DNA of 64,000 nt from the NCBI GenBank assembly GCA_014529385.2, contig CM043965.1:65381190-65445189 (forward strand), in the 5' to 3' direction. Shown one piece after another: positions 31,904 through 43,242 of this stretch (position 1 is its first letter; each line of letters opens with the position of its first letter). The notes under the pieces are model-generated. The model worked only from the letters and a program-made list of their open reading frames with translations, did not search any database and had not been told where the DNA came from. The position numbers and the translations under genes are program-made. The DNA is from Adiantum capillus-veneris. Its lineage: Eukaryota > Streptophyta > Polypodiopsida > Polypodiales > Pteridaceae.

Positions 31904-32115
31904 GGGGACTCTATACGAGTAAGCTGAGGTTGAGCTGCTATGCAAGAACAGCGAGGTCTGAGGACGAAGGATGCTACAGGCTGAATGTGATGAAATGGTA
32001 ATACTGTATGATTGGGTTGGGCTGCGATGAGCGTAGGGCAAGAAGACTGCCAGCAATGGGAAAATGGGTAGGGAAGCTGCAAGCCAAGTAGTAGTACAGG
32101 GCAAGGAAGGAGTGA
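31904..32115. other. Unassigned, possibly G1' 3' internal end
   Basis: The first bases are a minus-strand purine tract (AGAGTCCCC) as expected of a PPT. No coding homology is recognised in the remaining 200 bp. Confidence 0.4.
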
Positions 32116-33203
32116 CTAGATTAGTATGGTAATAGATTGTGTGTCATGTGTATTATCCATTGTCTCACACCCCGAGCCGATCAACTTTCCAACGAGAAGG
32201 ATCTTCCATAGAAATGTTTGGTTCCCCATGCTTGCGACTTTGACATATAAGAAATATAATGGGCAAAAGTCGCTCATGCTTTGAAACCAAGCAATCCACG
32301 TAGACTTTGAACTCATCATCATCTTTATGCAATTGAGCACTTGTGTACAATTCAATATGATGGAGGATTGAATAACAACATTGACATGTTCACATCAAGC
32401 TTTCTCAGCCTTCAATTTGGCTATTGCAGCTCTTGCTTCGTGTAGAAGTCACAAAGCACACCATGGTTTTTCCATCCAACTCGCAATCAACTAAACCAGT
32501 GGAAGAGTAGGAATCTTCACAGTTTTTCCACCATACGCCATATAGTTTTGCCAAGACTCTGGCTCCAAACCGTGGATTACGATCAAGGTTTTTCCTTAAT
32601 ATTCTCCATCCATACGTAAAAATTGGTTGTGCAAAGAGGCCAAATATTAAAACTGGAAGAGATGGTATACTCCAAATCAGCCCGGAACATACCCAATCAG
32701 CACCAAAGGAAGAAAAAGCAGCAGAAACTAGGCATATTGTCCTCTCCGACGGGAGAAATCTGCACAAAAATCAGGAACTCCTCTAACAATGGAATAGGGG
32801 CTTCAATAATTTGTCAGAGTGGCGTCGGAAGAAGCACTTCAATGACACACAGCAACCACACTCTCAAAACAAAAAACGGTATTGGGCCAACTATGCATTG
32901 TACTAACGAAAATTCTATGACATGCATATCCATCATATAACATTCAAGAGACAAGCAAACCAATCAAATCCAACACTGGACAACGCCTGGAGGATGGTGA
33001 TAAGGAAAATATTTGGTATTGCTGTTAAATGATAATTTAACACAAGCAAGAGCCTTACCAGGCGTCTCCTCCTCTGGGGCTGTCGCCTGCGAGGCTGTGG
33101 CCTGGAACCACCAGGAGGCTTGCACGCAAACACTCTCAGGTTGGGCGTGTATCCCTACCATCAACAATGCCCAGTTAAAAAGGGAATCTCTATTTATGTG
33201 CAT
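32116..33203 (-). other. Possible exon-like fragments of an unrecognised gene
   Basis: I do not recognise this. On the minus strand the region has a 120-codon frame (32767-32405) containing FGLFAQPIFTYGWRILRKN and AKLYGVWWKNCEDSY, with a CTCTTCCAG acceptor-like sequence before the LIFGLF codons. An alternative frame near 32430 ends LHEARAAIAKLKAEKA. A 62-codon frame (32350-32165) contains KVYVDCLVSKHERLL. At 33058 a CTG/GTAAGG donor-like site follows an Ala/Glu-rich frame. None of it matches the retroelement domains around it. It may be a decayed host gene or chance frames. Confidence 0.3.
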
Positions 33204-33222
33204 GCAGAATACACATGTGCCC

Positions 33223-33224
<2 letters not shown>

Positions 33225-33302
<78 letters not shown>
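33225..33302. repeat. (GT)n(GA)n microsatellite
   Basis: About 38 bp of GT is followed directly by about 40 bp of GA. Frames through it (CVCVCV, RERERE) are spurious. Confidence 0.98.
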
Positions 33303-33303
<1 letters not shown>

Positions 33304-33419
33304 GCTCACATGAGGGAGCGTCGCCGCAGAGAATGCCACTGACGAAGCAAGAGCCATGATCTTTACTGATTAGCGTGTGTATCCATAGTGGCTTGCAGTA
33401 GGTCTTAGGATTTTAGGAT

Positions 33420-34063
33420 GAAGGTCTCTCTATGGAGGTACTCTGGGGGCCTTGCCAACTGGGGTGAGTCCTAGCTAGAGTTATTGGTCTAGAAAGATGC
33501 TAGCAATGCAAGTCAGCAAGTGAGAACCTCTCCCACCTTTTCAAGGAGTGTCCAGGGATTTGTGGCATGGCATGAAAGACATGCAAGTGGGTCCAAAAAA
33601 CATGGGAGATTGGGTTATGCAAGAACGATCTCTTTTTGGGTGGGAAGGTGTTCATGAGCCAACCACTTCTAATCATTACACAAATTGTCAGATCTTGTTA
33701 CTTTAAACACGTATGGAAGGCCAAGAACTATCGACTTTTTGAGAATGTCATGGAAATGGCAAGATTCACGGAGATCATACAAGAAAGCAAGGAAGTGATT
33801 GTTTCCATTGGGAAACGGAGGAACTCTGAAGAGTGGAACAAGGTTGTGCATGCAGTAATATCAGACTTGCATGGGTAAGAGTCTCATCCTTAGACAGACA
33901 AGTGTTTTACCTCTACGGCGCGGTGGCACCCCTATTAACTGATGTACTGATGTATACTAGAAGAGGTCATGGCTCATCACGAGCATGACTAGTAATAATT
34001 GTAATTCTATTCGGTTGCTACTATAATCCACTCACAATTGTGAGTTTCACAAAAAAAGAAGGG
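33420..34063 (+). pseudogene. LINE-like 3' end: RT zinc-binding remnant and A-tail
   Basis: Around 33518-33560 the frame reads ENLSHLFKECPGICG, the pattern of the zinc-binding region found after plant non-LTR reverse transcriptases (xxHLFxxCP). A shifted frame at 33636-33878 continues VRSCYFKHVWKAKNYRLFENV, similar to the hVWxxRNxxxF C-terminal block. An untranslated stretch follows, ending in an A-rich tail (34052-34062). No target duplication was identified. Confidence 0.55.
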
Positions 34064-36900
34064 GGATTTCAAGGCCCCGAGAAATAGTACCCGAAAACAA
34101 TTTCCTTCTAAGGACATGGCGGTCTTGTGGACATTTGTAACACAATCGAGGAGAGGGTGAGAGTGGATCATGTCATGCTAAACAATGGAGGAGAGTGTGA
34201 GAGTGGATCATGCCATGCCAAACAAAAAGGGTTTGTTGTTCACCAAAGTCAGGTGATCCAATGGAAACAACTTGGACCCCATTGTCACTTAGATACACTC
34301 TACTTATTGTATTGTTTCAGAATAGGGGAGAATAAGTTCTTAATTTGTGGTTTCATCTAAAATATATTGTGTAACTTGATGGTATCTGCTTTCATGTGCT
34401 CAATGTCCTGCAACTCCTTTCAACTACTCTATGACCAACAACCTTGAGTTTGGAGAAGACCTTATCATTGACATGTGAGTGGACTTACAATGTTCTTTGT
34501 TAATTTTTTTGTCACAATATCCATGAGAGCATTTGAATCCCTATTTTAGAGTGCCTGAAGAAGATCCACTTACAAGGAAGGGAAAACCATGGAGGGGTGA
34601 TTTTCCCTTCATAATTAAGTTATTTGATTGTTCTCAAGAGGATGTTGTTGCTATCATGCAACTGACTTTATAGATCAACATGTTGTCATATTTGAGAGAT
34701 ATGAGCACATTTGTGACAAATTGCTCAAGCCATTTGTTGCTCAGATATGGGGATTTCTGTTCGGGTCACTTGACATAGAGTACTGCCTTATTACATTCTC
34801 ACCCAATGTGAGTGTTGTCTGCTTTTCACTCCACCTTTTTTATGCACACACAGAGAGCACAAAGTTCTCAAAAAGCAAGGGCATGCAGGGGGGCGGGGGG
34901 GCGGGACTCTGACATGAATCACTGCACATTTTGGGCTGCAAAGTAGTTTGAGTGGGGCAGACGAGTCGGCATGAAACATTATTTGTGCTTACAACACTAT
35001 TTAACTTTAAGCTTATGCATTTCTTCCTTGTTTAACCTTGTTTCTTTTGGGCTTTTATGGTTTCATCGCCTAATTTTCTAGCCACTCCTCAACACTAGAC
35101 TTATATGCCTTCTTTTTCTTGCTACCCTTATTTGAATCTACCTTTGCATTTTGAAATCGACTCTTTTTTGGCTTCTTGAGACTTGTCCTCTAGTTTTTAG
35201 TTTTCTTAACCCTTCTTATGTTTCATCCATGCATTGAGGAGTCTTTTCTCATTTGTGCTTAAGCTCTGACCTTGCATGGATAGCCTCTTCTATTTCCAAG
35301 GAGGATATGGAAGGAAACACGTTTAATAAGGCTAAAAGAACCTTTGATGTATTGGAATACTCATTGATCATGTTGGGTGGACTTTCTAGGCCAGCCAATG
35401 CATGGTCTTGTAGGCACGTGAAAGACGACGTTTGGGGCTTGTTCTCATTCGAAAGTCTTTTAAAAAAAAAAAAAAAATTAAGGTTGCCTTGTGAATCATG
35501 ATGAAAGTTTGAGGGTTCTTGATTCTTGAAGTGAATTATGCCATAGTCACACTCCTCGTAGGATATGCATTTGATTCACGGTCATCATTGTAGTGGTTCA
35601 ATATCGGCACTATCTCCTTGTCCAGGTCATCCTCTTAACATCCTCATACCTAAGCCACTAGTTCCTAGCAATGGAGCCCACAATATTAGCTGTGGATTTT
35701 TAGGGTTTGTCAACCATAAGAGACTGCTTGAACACTAATGTCAGATTATCGGTGCCACTAGTGGGTGTCCTATTCTATGGATAACTTGGAGGGAAGTTTC
35801 AAAAGAAATTGATCTATAAAATATTAATGCAAATATCAATGTTTATAGTATCGGTAGTATTGACACCCATACGGATGCATGTACCAGTGCACAAATCGAC
35901 TCCTTGCTCTACAAACCCTCTGGCTCATTTTCTACAAAACATCTTGCTTATCATCGTATCTCTCCTCCTTATCTTACCCTCTCCAAATGTGCACCTCCTA
36001 TTAGGAATGGACAACCATGGAAGCCGAGGAGGGGAAGTGTAGAGAAGGAAAGTGAAGCAGACTCTTGCATGTACAAAGGATTCAAGCCAAAAACTTGAGA
36101 GAGCTTTTGATTAAAAAACATTGCATATAAAGTGAATCAAACCCCTACATCCTTGCCTAGAAGGACTCTTGAAGGACTCCTCTTCTCTTGCATGTGTCCC
36201 TAACAACTCATCTCAAGAACCAATTTCCACACCTAAAGAATAGATCCTTGTTCTACTAGTTGTGTTACAAGACCCAACAATTTTCCCCCATCTCACAACT
36301 CCCAATGGTGTACCCAACCCACATAGTAGATCAATCATCACAACAATTGGCAGTATAATGAGTTCACCATGCATCACCATAGACTAATAAACTTCCATAT
36401 GGGGGGTCTTACAAAAAATGGTAGTGTCTAGAACCTATAAAATTAGAGTTTATTGACCATAAATGGCTAATGTCTGACTCTAACTCAAGGTGGCATGGTC
36501 TTATTGATAGATTAACTCCTAATCAACAGTTGTCTGCAAGAAGGTTGAAAATACATCCCCTATAGATGTCAAATCTAACTTTGACAAGCAAAACCATCCA
36601 TTGAGAGAGAAATCATATAGCTTTGATTATAATTTTTTAGAAGACCTATTGAAGAAAATACAGCCATAAAGCTCGTTAACATCTTTACCTTTTTAGCACA
36701 AGCACATGCAATCTTTATGTCCCAAAAGAATTCTCCAACACCAATTTTAATCTCAAAATGTTTTTGGCAATAATCATGAATAATTTGCAAGACAAATCAA
36801 ATAACCAAAAAGAATTTGCTAGAATAAATCATGACATAAGACTGTCAAGTCATTACCTTAAAGCAAAGAATAAAATTTCAAAATTTTGTTGCGAGTTGGG
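34064..36900. other. AT-rich intergenic DNA, no supported gene
   Basis: I see no family here. The longest frames are under 95 codons. One at 34628-34912 (DFIDQHVVIFERYEHICDK) reads like ordinary protein but has no recognisable domain. There is a 17-bp A run near 35462 and a G-rich tract (GGGGGGCGGGGGGGCGGG) near 34890. Confidence 0.5.
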
Positions 36901-36917
36901 GTTTGGAGCAAGCTTTT

Positions 36918-37054
36918 GGAGCGAGCGTTTTTTGGTTATTACTTTTATTACCATTTTTAGCAAGAAAAACTCGCTTCATAAGAGTATGGAGCGATCTTTT
37001 TTTGGTTATTACCTTAATTACCATTTTTAGCAAAAAAAAAAGTTGCTCCATACC
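36918..37054. repeat. Two-copy tandem repeat of about 70 bp
   Basis: The block TTTTTGGTTATTAC...TTACCATTTTTAGCAA occurs twice, at 36928-36965 and 36998-37034, with GGAGCGA before each copy. It lies just before the CT tract. Confidence 0.8.
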
Positions 37055-37076
37055 CTTCTCTCTATTTCTATTCTCT

Positions 37077-37192
<116 letters not shown>

Positions 37193-37592
37193 TCCACCTC
37201 CACAGAACATATAAAGCCCTTGGTTTTTTGGCTTCGAATAAAGTAACAAAAATAATGAAATTCAAACACTCTAAAACATTGCACATCTCGGAGGAACAAA
37301 AGCAACTCCAACACATGCCTGCTCACTTTCTTCGATTTCAGTGAGCTTTGGCTAGTGTTCGCAGGTCGACTAAAATTTTTGATTTTTGATTTGGGCTCAT
37401 TTTGGCTTCTGCTTCCACTACAGGTAGTATTGCACAAGGTATTTTGTCATTTTGTGCAAATTTTTTATCACTTACGTTTTCTGCATAACGAGTGTCCTAC
37501 AGTCTTCTACGGTTTGTGCTATATAGAATGTGTTATTCTCGCTTCATTTCTCTTCTTTTTGAGCAGTTTTCACATCAGGTGCAACATTTACC

Positions 37593-38519
37593 ATGGCTGA
37601 CAACAACACAAATGTGTTCAAGATGTTTGCTAATGAGGAAAGATTGGATGGGGACAATTACCCTATGTGGGCTTACAAGATGTAACATGTTCATGTGTCA
37701 AAAGACATTTGGAATATTGTGCACAGTATTGATGTATGCCCTGGTTCTGAGGATGTAGGCGATGTTGAGAATGTTGCAGGTCTTGCTGCTATAAGAGTTG
37801 TTTTGCAGAACAAGCTCGTTGGGATATAAAGGATGCGCAGGCTCATGCACTGATTGTGTTGTTTGTGAAGCGCACCATTACTCCTCACATTCGTTTAGCG
37901 AAATCTGCAAAACATGCTTGGGATATTATGGCTGGTCTTTATGCAAGTCGCAATGAGGCTAAAAATTGCATTGTTGCGTAAAGAGATGGAGTCGAAGATC
38001 ATGAGGAAGATGATATGGAAACTTTCCTTGTTGGTGTCAAGGATATCAATGAGTAACTTATTTCTTCAGGTGAAGTCATTCAGACAGTTCCCTTGTGCAG
38101 ATTGTTTTTGATGCCTTAACAGATTCTTACTAGACTTTTGCTAGTACTTGGAGACTTATGCATTGTGCACATTGCTGTTGCAAGAGTCACTTTCTGAAAA
38201 AAAACAGACTAGAGAGCGTACAGTTGAATAGGCTTTTATTGCTTCTCAAAGAAAGGGTGGTAACATCAATGCAGCCACTTCTTATTGTTCTTCTATGAGT
38301 GAAAAATCACATGTTCCTAATGCTTCTGCTAGCAAAAATTCGTTTGGAAATTCTGGTGATAAGGGCAAAAAGAAGATGCGTTGCTATTATTGTAAAGCTA
38401 ATGATCACTTGATCAAGCAGTGTCCTAAGTTGGAGGCCAAAGAGGCTAAGAAGAAAGAGGGTGGTTCCACTGCAAATGTTGGTTCCACTACAAATGCAGC
38501 CATTGTTGAGTCTTTGTGA
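37593..38519 (+). pseudogene. C2 gag with zinc knuckle
   Basis: The ATG at 37593 (MADNNTNVFKMF) starts a copia gag of the UBN2 type: RLDGDNYPMWAYKM, a TAA at 37683-37685, then KDIWNIV. Several shifts follow (AQAHALIVLF, HAWDIMAGLYASR). The knuckle CYYCKANDHLIKQC is at about 38380-38424 in the ORF 38295-38519. Confidence 0.88.
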
Positions 38520-39561
38520 AAGGAGACTGTGATGTTGATGTTGATGCAAAATGGGCTTTTAGTGCAGAGTGCACTTACAATCCTACTATCCATGATGCAT
38601 GCATGTCAATTGCTACAGATTCACATGTGTGGTATTTCGACACTGGTGCTACAAAGAACATTACCTCACATCATGAATTGTTCACCTCTCTCAAGTCTGT
38701 CCCTCATGGGAATTCAATCACTTGTGCCAACAATGCCTCTTATCAGGTTCAGGGGGTTGGAAAGATTGTGCTTACTGCTGCAAATGGCAGTTCTTTCACA
38801 CTTGTTGATGCACTTTATGTACCTGGGATCAAGAAGAATCTTTTGTTTGTATCTGCACTTGCTAGACTTGGATTTGTGGTGAAATTTGCGGATGACACAT
38901 GTACAATTCATGATCTCAGTTTTGGTGATGAAATTGTTGCATGTGGTCTTTTGTGCCGTGGGCTGTAAAAGCACCCTTTGTATGAAAAGTGTGGACAAAA
39001 TTATGCAAATGCAATTGCAGATTCAAGGGCAATTTTAGATGCAAAACTGTGGCATGCATGTTTTGGGCATCTGAATTTTACCAGTTTGATGCGTTTGCAA
39101 AAATCTGATATGGTTGCTTCTTTGCCGGCTCTTGAAGCACCTGCCAAATATTTTTGTGAAGGCTGTATTTTGGGTAAGATGCAGCATTCGAAGTTTCCAA
39201 AGGATAGTTCAGTTAGGGCCATGTGCAGGTTGCAGCTTGTGCATAGTGATGTTTGTGGGCCCATGCAAACTCCGTCCTTGGGCAGTTACCTTTACTACAT
39301 GACTTTCATTGATGATTACTCTAGGTATGCATGGGTATTTCCGCTTAAAGCGAAGTCCGAAGTTTTTATGTGCTTCAAACAATTTTGGCTATGACTGAAA
39401 ATGTATCGAAATGTACTATGGGCACCCTCCGTTCCGATCGAGGGGGGGAGTATATGTCTCATGAATTTAATGCATTTTTGGCTAGTCGTGGGATAAAACA
39501 CCAATGTACAGTGCCTTATACACCTCAAAAAAATGGTGTTGGTGAGAGGAAAAATAGGTGA
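38516..39561 (+). pseudogene. C2 protease and integrase core
   Basis: Protease: WYFDTGATKNITSHHELF (about 38630-38685) and YVPGIKKNLLFVSAL. A TAA at 38966-38968 is followed by GAG-pre-integrase LWHACFGHLNFTSL and CEGCILGKM, then INT HSDVCGPM, FIDDYSRYAWVF. A shift near 39385 leads to LRSDRGGEYMSHEF and QKNGVGERKNR, ending at TGA 39559-39561. The DDE residues can all be placed. Confidence 0.9.
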
Positions 39562-40311
39562 CTTATGGAAATGGCATGATGTATGGTCAAAAGTCAAGCT
39601 TTGCTGCATTCTTTTTGGCTTGAGTCCATCATGTGTGCCACTTATGTACTTAACAGGTGTCCTAAAAAAGCTTTGCAGTCTATTACTCCACATGAAGCAT
39701 GGCATGATAGAAAGCTTTCTATGGAGCACATGCATGTTTTTGGTTGTTTGGCATATCCTTATAAACTTAGCGCAAAAAATTGGATGATAAGGCTGTCAAA
39801 TATATTTTTGTTGGTTATAGTGCTGAATGCAAAGGTTACACGTTTATCATCCACAAACAAAGCGTATTCCAGTTTCATGGGTTGTAGTGTTTGTGGAAGT
39901 TTCTTTTCAACCCTTGCTGTCATGTACTAGAGATAATAATGTAAGCTCACATGACATTTATGACACTTTTTTGCCTCTTCTTAGTGGTGGAAGTTCGAAT
40001 GTAAATTCCAATGAGGGAAATGTACAGCCTATGGGGTTTTCCAAAATGTTACAGATCAGCTTATTACTGATGCATATGGACAAGATGTACTTGATGAGGA
40101 AAGGACTAAAAATGAGTAGGCTAGAGGTATGCCGAAATGGCTGGTGCATACATCACGTGACAGTAAATTGGATGCACCTTTGTCTGGTTGTACTCGTTCA
40201 GGCTCTGGCCATGCATCTTATGCATCAGATTGTTATGCTTTGGCTGTGTCTAGCTTACATGATGTTGAGGAACCTCTATCTTTTGATGAAGCACATAATT
40301 TAGAAAATTGA
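39562..40311 (+). pseudogene. C2 integrase C-terminus and linker
   Basis: Frames shift several times: CATYVLNRCPKKALQ, HEAWHDRKLSMEHMHVFGCLAYPY, then near 39780-39830 KLDDKAVKYIFVGYSAECKGY, and later the pre-RT stretch ASDCYALAVSSLHDVEEPLSF. The RT frame opens directly after a TGA at 40309-40311. Confidence 0.85.
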
Positions 40312-41049
40312 ATGGCTGCCATGCAATTAGAATATGATGCTCTTATAGAAAATGGCACATGGACTTTATGTGATCTGCATCCTGGAAAAAAGGCCATTGG
40401 TACGAAGTGGGTTTACAAGTTGAAACGCAAGCCGGATGGTGAGATCGATCGCCATTATGCTCGACTTGTTGTAAAGGGTTATGCACAGCAAAAAGGCATA
40501 GATTATGAAGATACTTTTGCTCCCACTTGTCATATGACTATTGTGTGTTTTCTATGTGCATTGGCAGCTCATTTTAGTTGGGATGTACATCAATTAGACA
40601 TTGTTACTGCTTTCTTGAATGGTAACATATTTGTGGAAGTTTATGTAACTCGCGGTTTTGTCAAGAAAGGACAAGAGCACAAAGTGTGCAGATGTAAGAA
40701 GGCTTTGTATGGGTTGAAGCAATCTCCTTGTGCTTTGTATGAGAAAGCTGACACTCGTTTGGTCAAACAAGGCTTTCGTAACAGTCCAATAGAAAGCACA
40801 TTGTTTGTAAAGTGTGAGGGTGATGTACTTCTCATTGTGGTTCTTTATGTAGATGATTTGCTGATCACTGGACCAAATGAGAGACATATTGCTGAATTTA
40901 AGGCTGATTTGACTTTCAAGATGAAAGATTTGGGATTGTTGCGTCATTACTTGGGCATACAGTTTAAGCAGTGTGATGGTGGTATTGCCTTGTGTCAGAA
41001 AAGTTACATAGAGACATTGCTGTTGCTACTCCCATGGAAACAGGTTTAA
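40312..41049 (+). pseudogene. C2 reverse transcriptase
   Basis: A copia RT open for 245 codons: NGTWTLCDL, GTKWVYKLKRKPDG, ARLVVKGYAQQKGIDY, VHQLDIVTAFLNG, LYGLKQSPCALY and the catalytic VVLYVDDLLITG, then KDLGLLRHYLGIQ. This is the best-preserved part of C2. It ends by frameshift at 41049. Confidence 0.93.
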
Positions 41050-41734
41050 AATTGAGTCTTCATGATGCTGGTGATCCTGTAGATGTCACTCTTTACCAAA
41101 CTGCTATTGGATGGCTCCTTTATGTATGAAACACGAGGCCGGATATTCAGTTTGCAGTCTCAAAGGTCAGCAGATTTATGCATAGCCCAAGGTCTAAGCA
41201 TTGGCAATCTATCAAGAGTATTTTCCTCTACCTTAGTGGCACTTTACATCTTGGCTTGTTTTATCCCAAGGGGGGATCATTGTGCCGCCAGACTTACATG
41301 CCTTTTCGGACTCAGATTGGGCTAGTTGTTTTGCAACGCAAGTGTCCACAAGTGATTTTTGTTTCATGCTTGGCAGTTCATGTATATCATGGTTGAACAA
41401 GAAGTGTGAGGCTGAGTACAGGGCAGTCTTCACAGCTACGGTTGAGTGTGTATGGCTAAGACGCCTTATGGCTGATTTGGGTGTTGGACATGACACTGCC
41501 AACACTATCTACACTAACAATCAGAGCGCATTGGCAGTTGCGAGGAACCTAGTTTTTCATGCTCGCGCAAAGCACATTGAGGTGCATTACCACTATGTTA
41601 GGGAGAGGAGGAGAGATCAGCTTGGCTTATGTGCCAACACAGGACAACCTTGCAGATCTTTTCATAAAGGCATTTCTGGTGAGAAGCTCGAAGCTTTCCG
41701 CAAAGCTTTAGGCTTACTCCCCTTTGTGGACTGA
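41050..41734 (+). pseudogene. C2 RNase H
   Basis: Blocks are spread over three frames: TRPDIQFAVSKVSRFM, SIFLYLSGTLHLGLFY, then HAFSDSDWASCFATQVSTS. The usual SSTEAEYRA block is deleted to KKCEAEYRAVFTA. NQSALAVARNLVFHARAKHIEVHYHYVRE follows. The end is shifted, and the stop is TGA 41732-41734. Confidence 0.9.
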
Positions 41735-41797
41735 TCATGTCCTTAGGGCATGGCACCTACCTTTACTCATGTGCCAGCTCTTGTCCACTGCATCACT

Positions 41798-42035
41798 CCA
41801 GGGGGGATTTGTTACCATATACATGTGGTAGTGATGTGTGTAAACACACTAGGACCACCATGGCATTTTTTCCCTCTTTAGGAGGTTTTTCCCCCGTGCA
41901 TTGTATATATGCCCATCACTCTAGGGCTATCTATCTTTCCATTGCACACTAAGTAATACACTCTCTATTGTGTGCCTTGAGATTCCTTTGTCTTCTCCAA
42001 GCTATGTGTGTTTTCCTGCAACCCTAAGTCCAACA
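41798..42035 (+). repeat. C2 PPT and 3' LTR (right end uncertain)
   Basis: The PPT CCAGGGGGGATT precedes TGTTACCATATACATG at 41810. A TATA box (GTATATATGCC) is at about 41903. CCAACA near 42035 is a plausible LTR end, which would give a small LTR of about 226 bp. There is no second copy to test this. Confidence 0.6.
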
Positions 42036-42055
42036 TCATAAGACTAGTTCTCTAC

Positions 42056-42347
42056 TTGTTGTGCACAATAAGTAGTATGCATGCTTAGAATCATGTTTGT
42101 GATGATGATGGATCTCAAACACCAAATAGAATTTGTCACTCTACTTGGGAGAATGAAATGGACTAAAGAGTAGACATGCTTGTCGCAACTATGTCTCCCA
42201 AGCACCAAATGGATTAGTCATCCATCTTAGAAAGATGCCGTAAGGTAAAAAGAGATCCTCTACCCGCTAAGAAAATGGACTAATGACTAAGGCTTTATCT
42301 CTTCTACCTCATAGTCCAGAACGATTATGATTTCAAGAGAGAGGTAA
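42056..42347 (+). other. Plus-strand G5d 3' non-coding region and PPT
   Basis: GTGCACAATAAGTAGTATGC onward is an inverted, diverged copy of 45110-44818, the G5a 3' non-coding region. It ends with TTTCAAGAGAGAGGTAA (PPT) before an LTR start at 42348. No G5d coding region remains to the left. Confidence 0.75.
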
Positions 42348-43242
42348 TGTCAACCAACCCAAATGATTTTTTCATATTATTAAACTAATCATTTAATATG
42401 GGAGAATAAACGAGAACAAGGGTTAGAATATAGATATGTGCTTACGAGCCTATCTCAACATAGGGCCAATGGTAAAGGGGTCCAAATGAGAGATGATCTG
42501 TCAAAGAGCAAGGCTAGCCAATGGAGCTTAAATACCTTAGGGTTAGCTTCATTGAAGACCTCCAAAGGTTAGTGTTAAAATTCCTTTGACCTTAGGTAAT
42601 CTAGGTTTGAGCTTGAGGTGGGAACCTTGCCCAAGCTTGAGGTGCTCGTCGTGCTTGATGACTAAGGTGCTTGAGGTGCTTGTCGTGCTTGCTGACTAAG
42701 ATGCTTGAGGTGCTTGTCATGCTTGCCGACTAGGGAGCTTGAGGTGCTTGTGGGAACACTACCCAAGCTTGAGGTGCTTTGTCGTGCTTGTTGACTAAGG
42801 TACTTGTGTTCCAAAAGTCAACAACATCCCTACGAAGGAGGGAGTGAGCCCTAAAGCTAGGAAGATGAGAGAGAGTGCGCACACTCACGTGCACACACAC
42901 ACACACACACACAAGGTAAGCCAAGCCTCAAGAGGAAGCAAGGACACATGTCAAGCCCCTACCCATGTTGCCCTCAAGGTGTGCTTGAATCCTATTGGAT
43001 AGCCTTCCAAGGGGTCCAATGATAATTTAGTTGATTTAATTAATTGATTTTGCATTTATCAAGTCCTCTCTCTCAAAGGGGAAAGGGGGACACTTCTCCC
43101 AAGACTACCCTTGTTGCTTGATATGCCACTTGCATGAGATTGGCTAGGCCTGGAGGTGTCCAATGAGCTTCAAGCATGAGCTACAAGGGGGGGTCGACCA
43201 AAGAAGGAAGGTGGGTTGCTTGGGTGGTATACTCTGCCACAC
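42348..43242 (+). repeat. G5d LTR, plus orientation
   Basis: TGTCAACCAACCCAAATGATTTT and CTTTAATATGGG-like blocks match the G5 LTR start seen on the minus strand at 44804. Further homology is GGTCGACCAA near 43194. It contains a 34-bp minisatellite, a CA run (42893-42914) and an ATTGG/CCAAT pair (42992-43020). It meets the minus-oriented LTR-a at 43243. Confidence 0.75.
42611..42803. repeat. Minisatellite, 34-bp unit GCTTGAGGTGCTTGTCGTGC...
   Basis: Five GCTTGAGGTG-headed units occur in a row. Three are 34-bp units ending TGACTAAG or CGACTAGG, alternating with shorter units that carry GGGAAC...CCCAA. It lies inside the G5d LTR and is absent from LTR-a. Confidence 0.9.

Larger units (their letters stand above)
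37593..42035 (+). mobile_element. Ty1/copia element C2, decayed, 5' LTR missing
   Basis: The order gag, protease, integrase, RT, RNase H, PPT and LTR start is visible on the plus strand, with many stops and shifts. No LTR or PBS is recognisable before gag. The lineage differs from C1 (protease DTGATKN, gag starting with a WPM-type domain). The right LTR end is uncertain. Confidence 0.9.

Noticed and set aside
42611-42803. Regular short repeats as a CRISPR array
   Set aside because: Units are contiguous minisatellite copies without unique spacers, and the context is a plant LTR.
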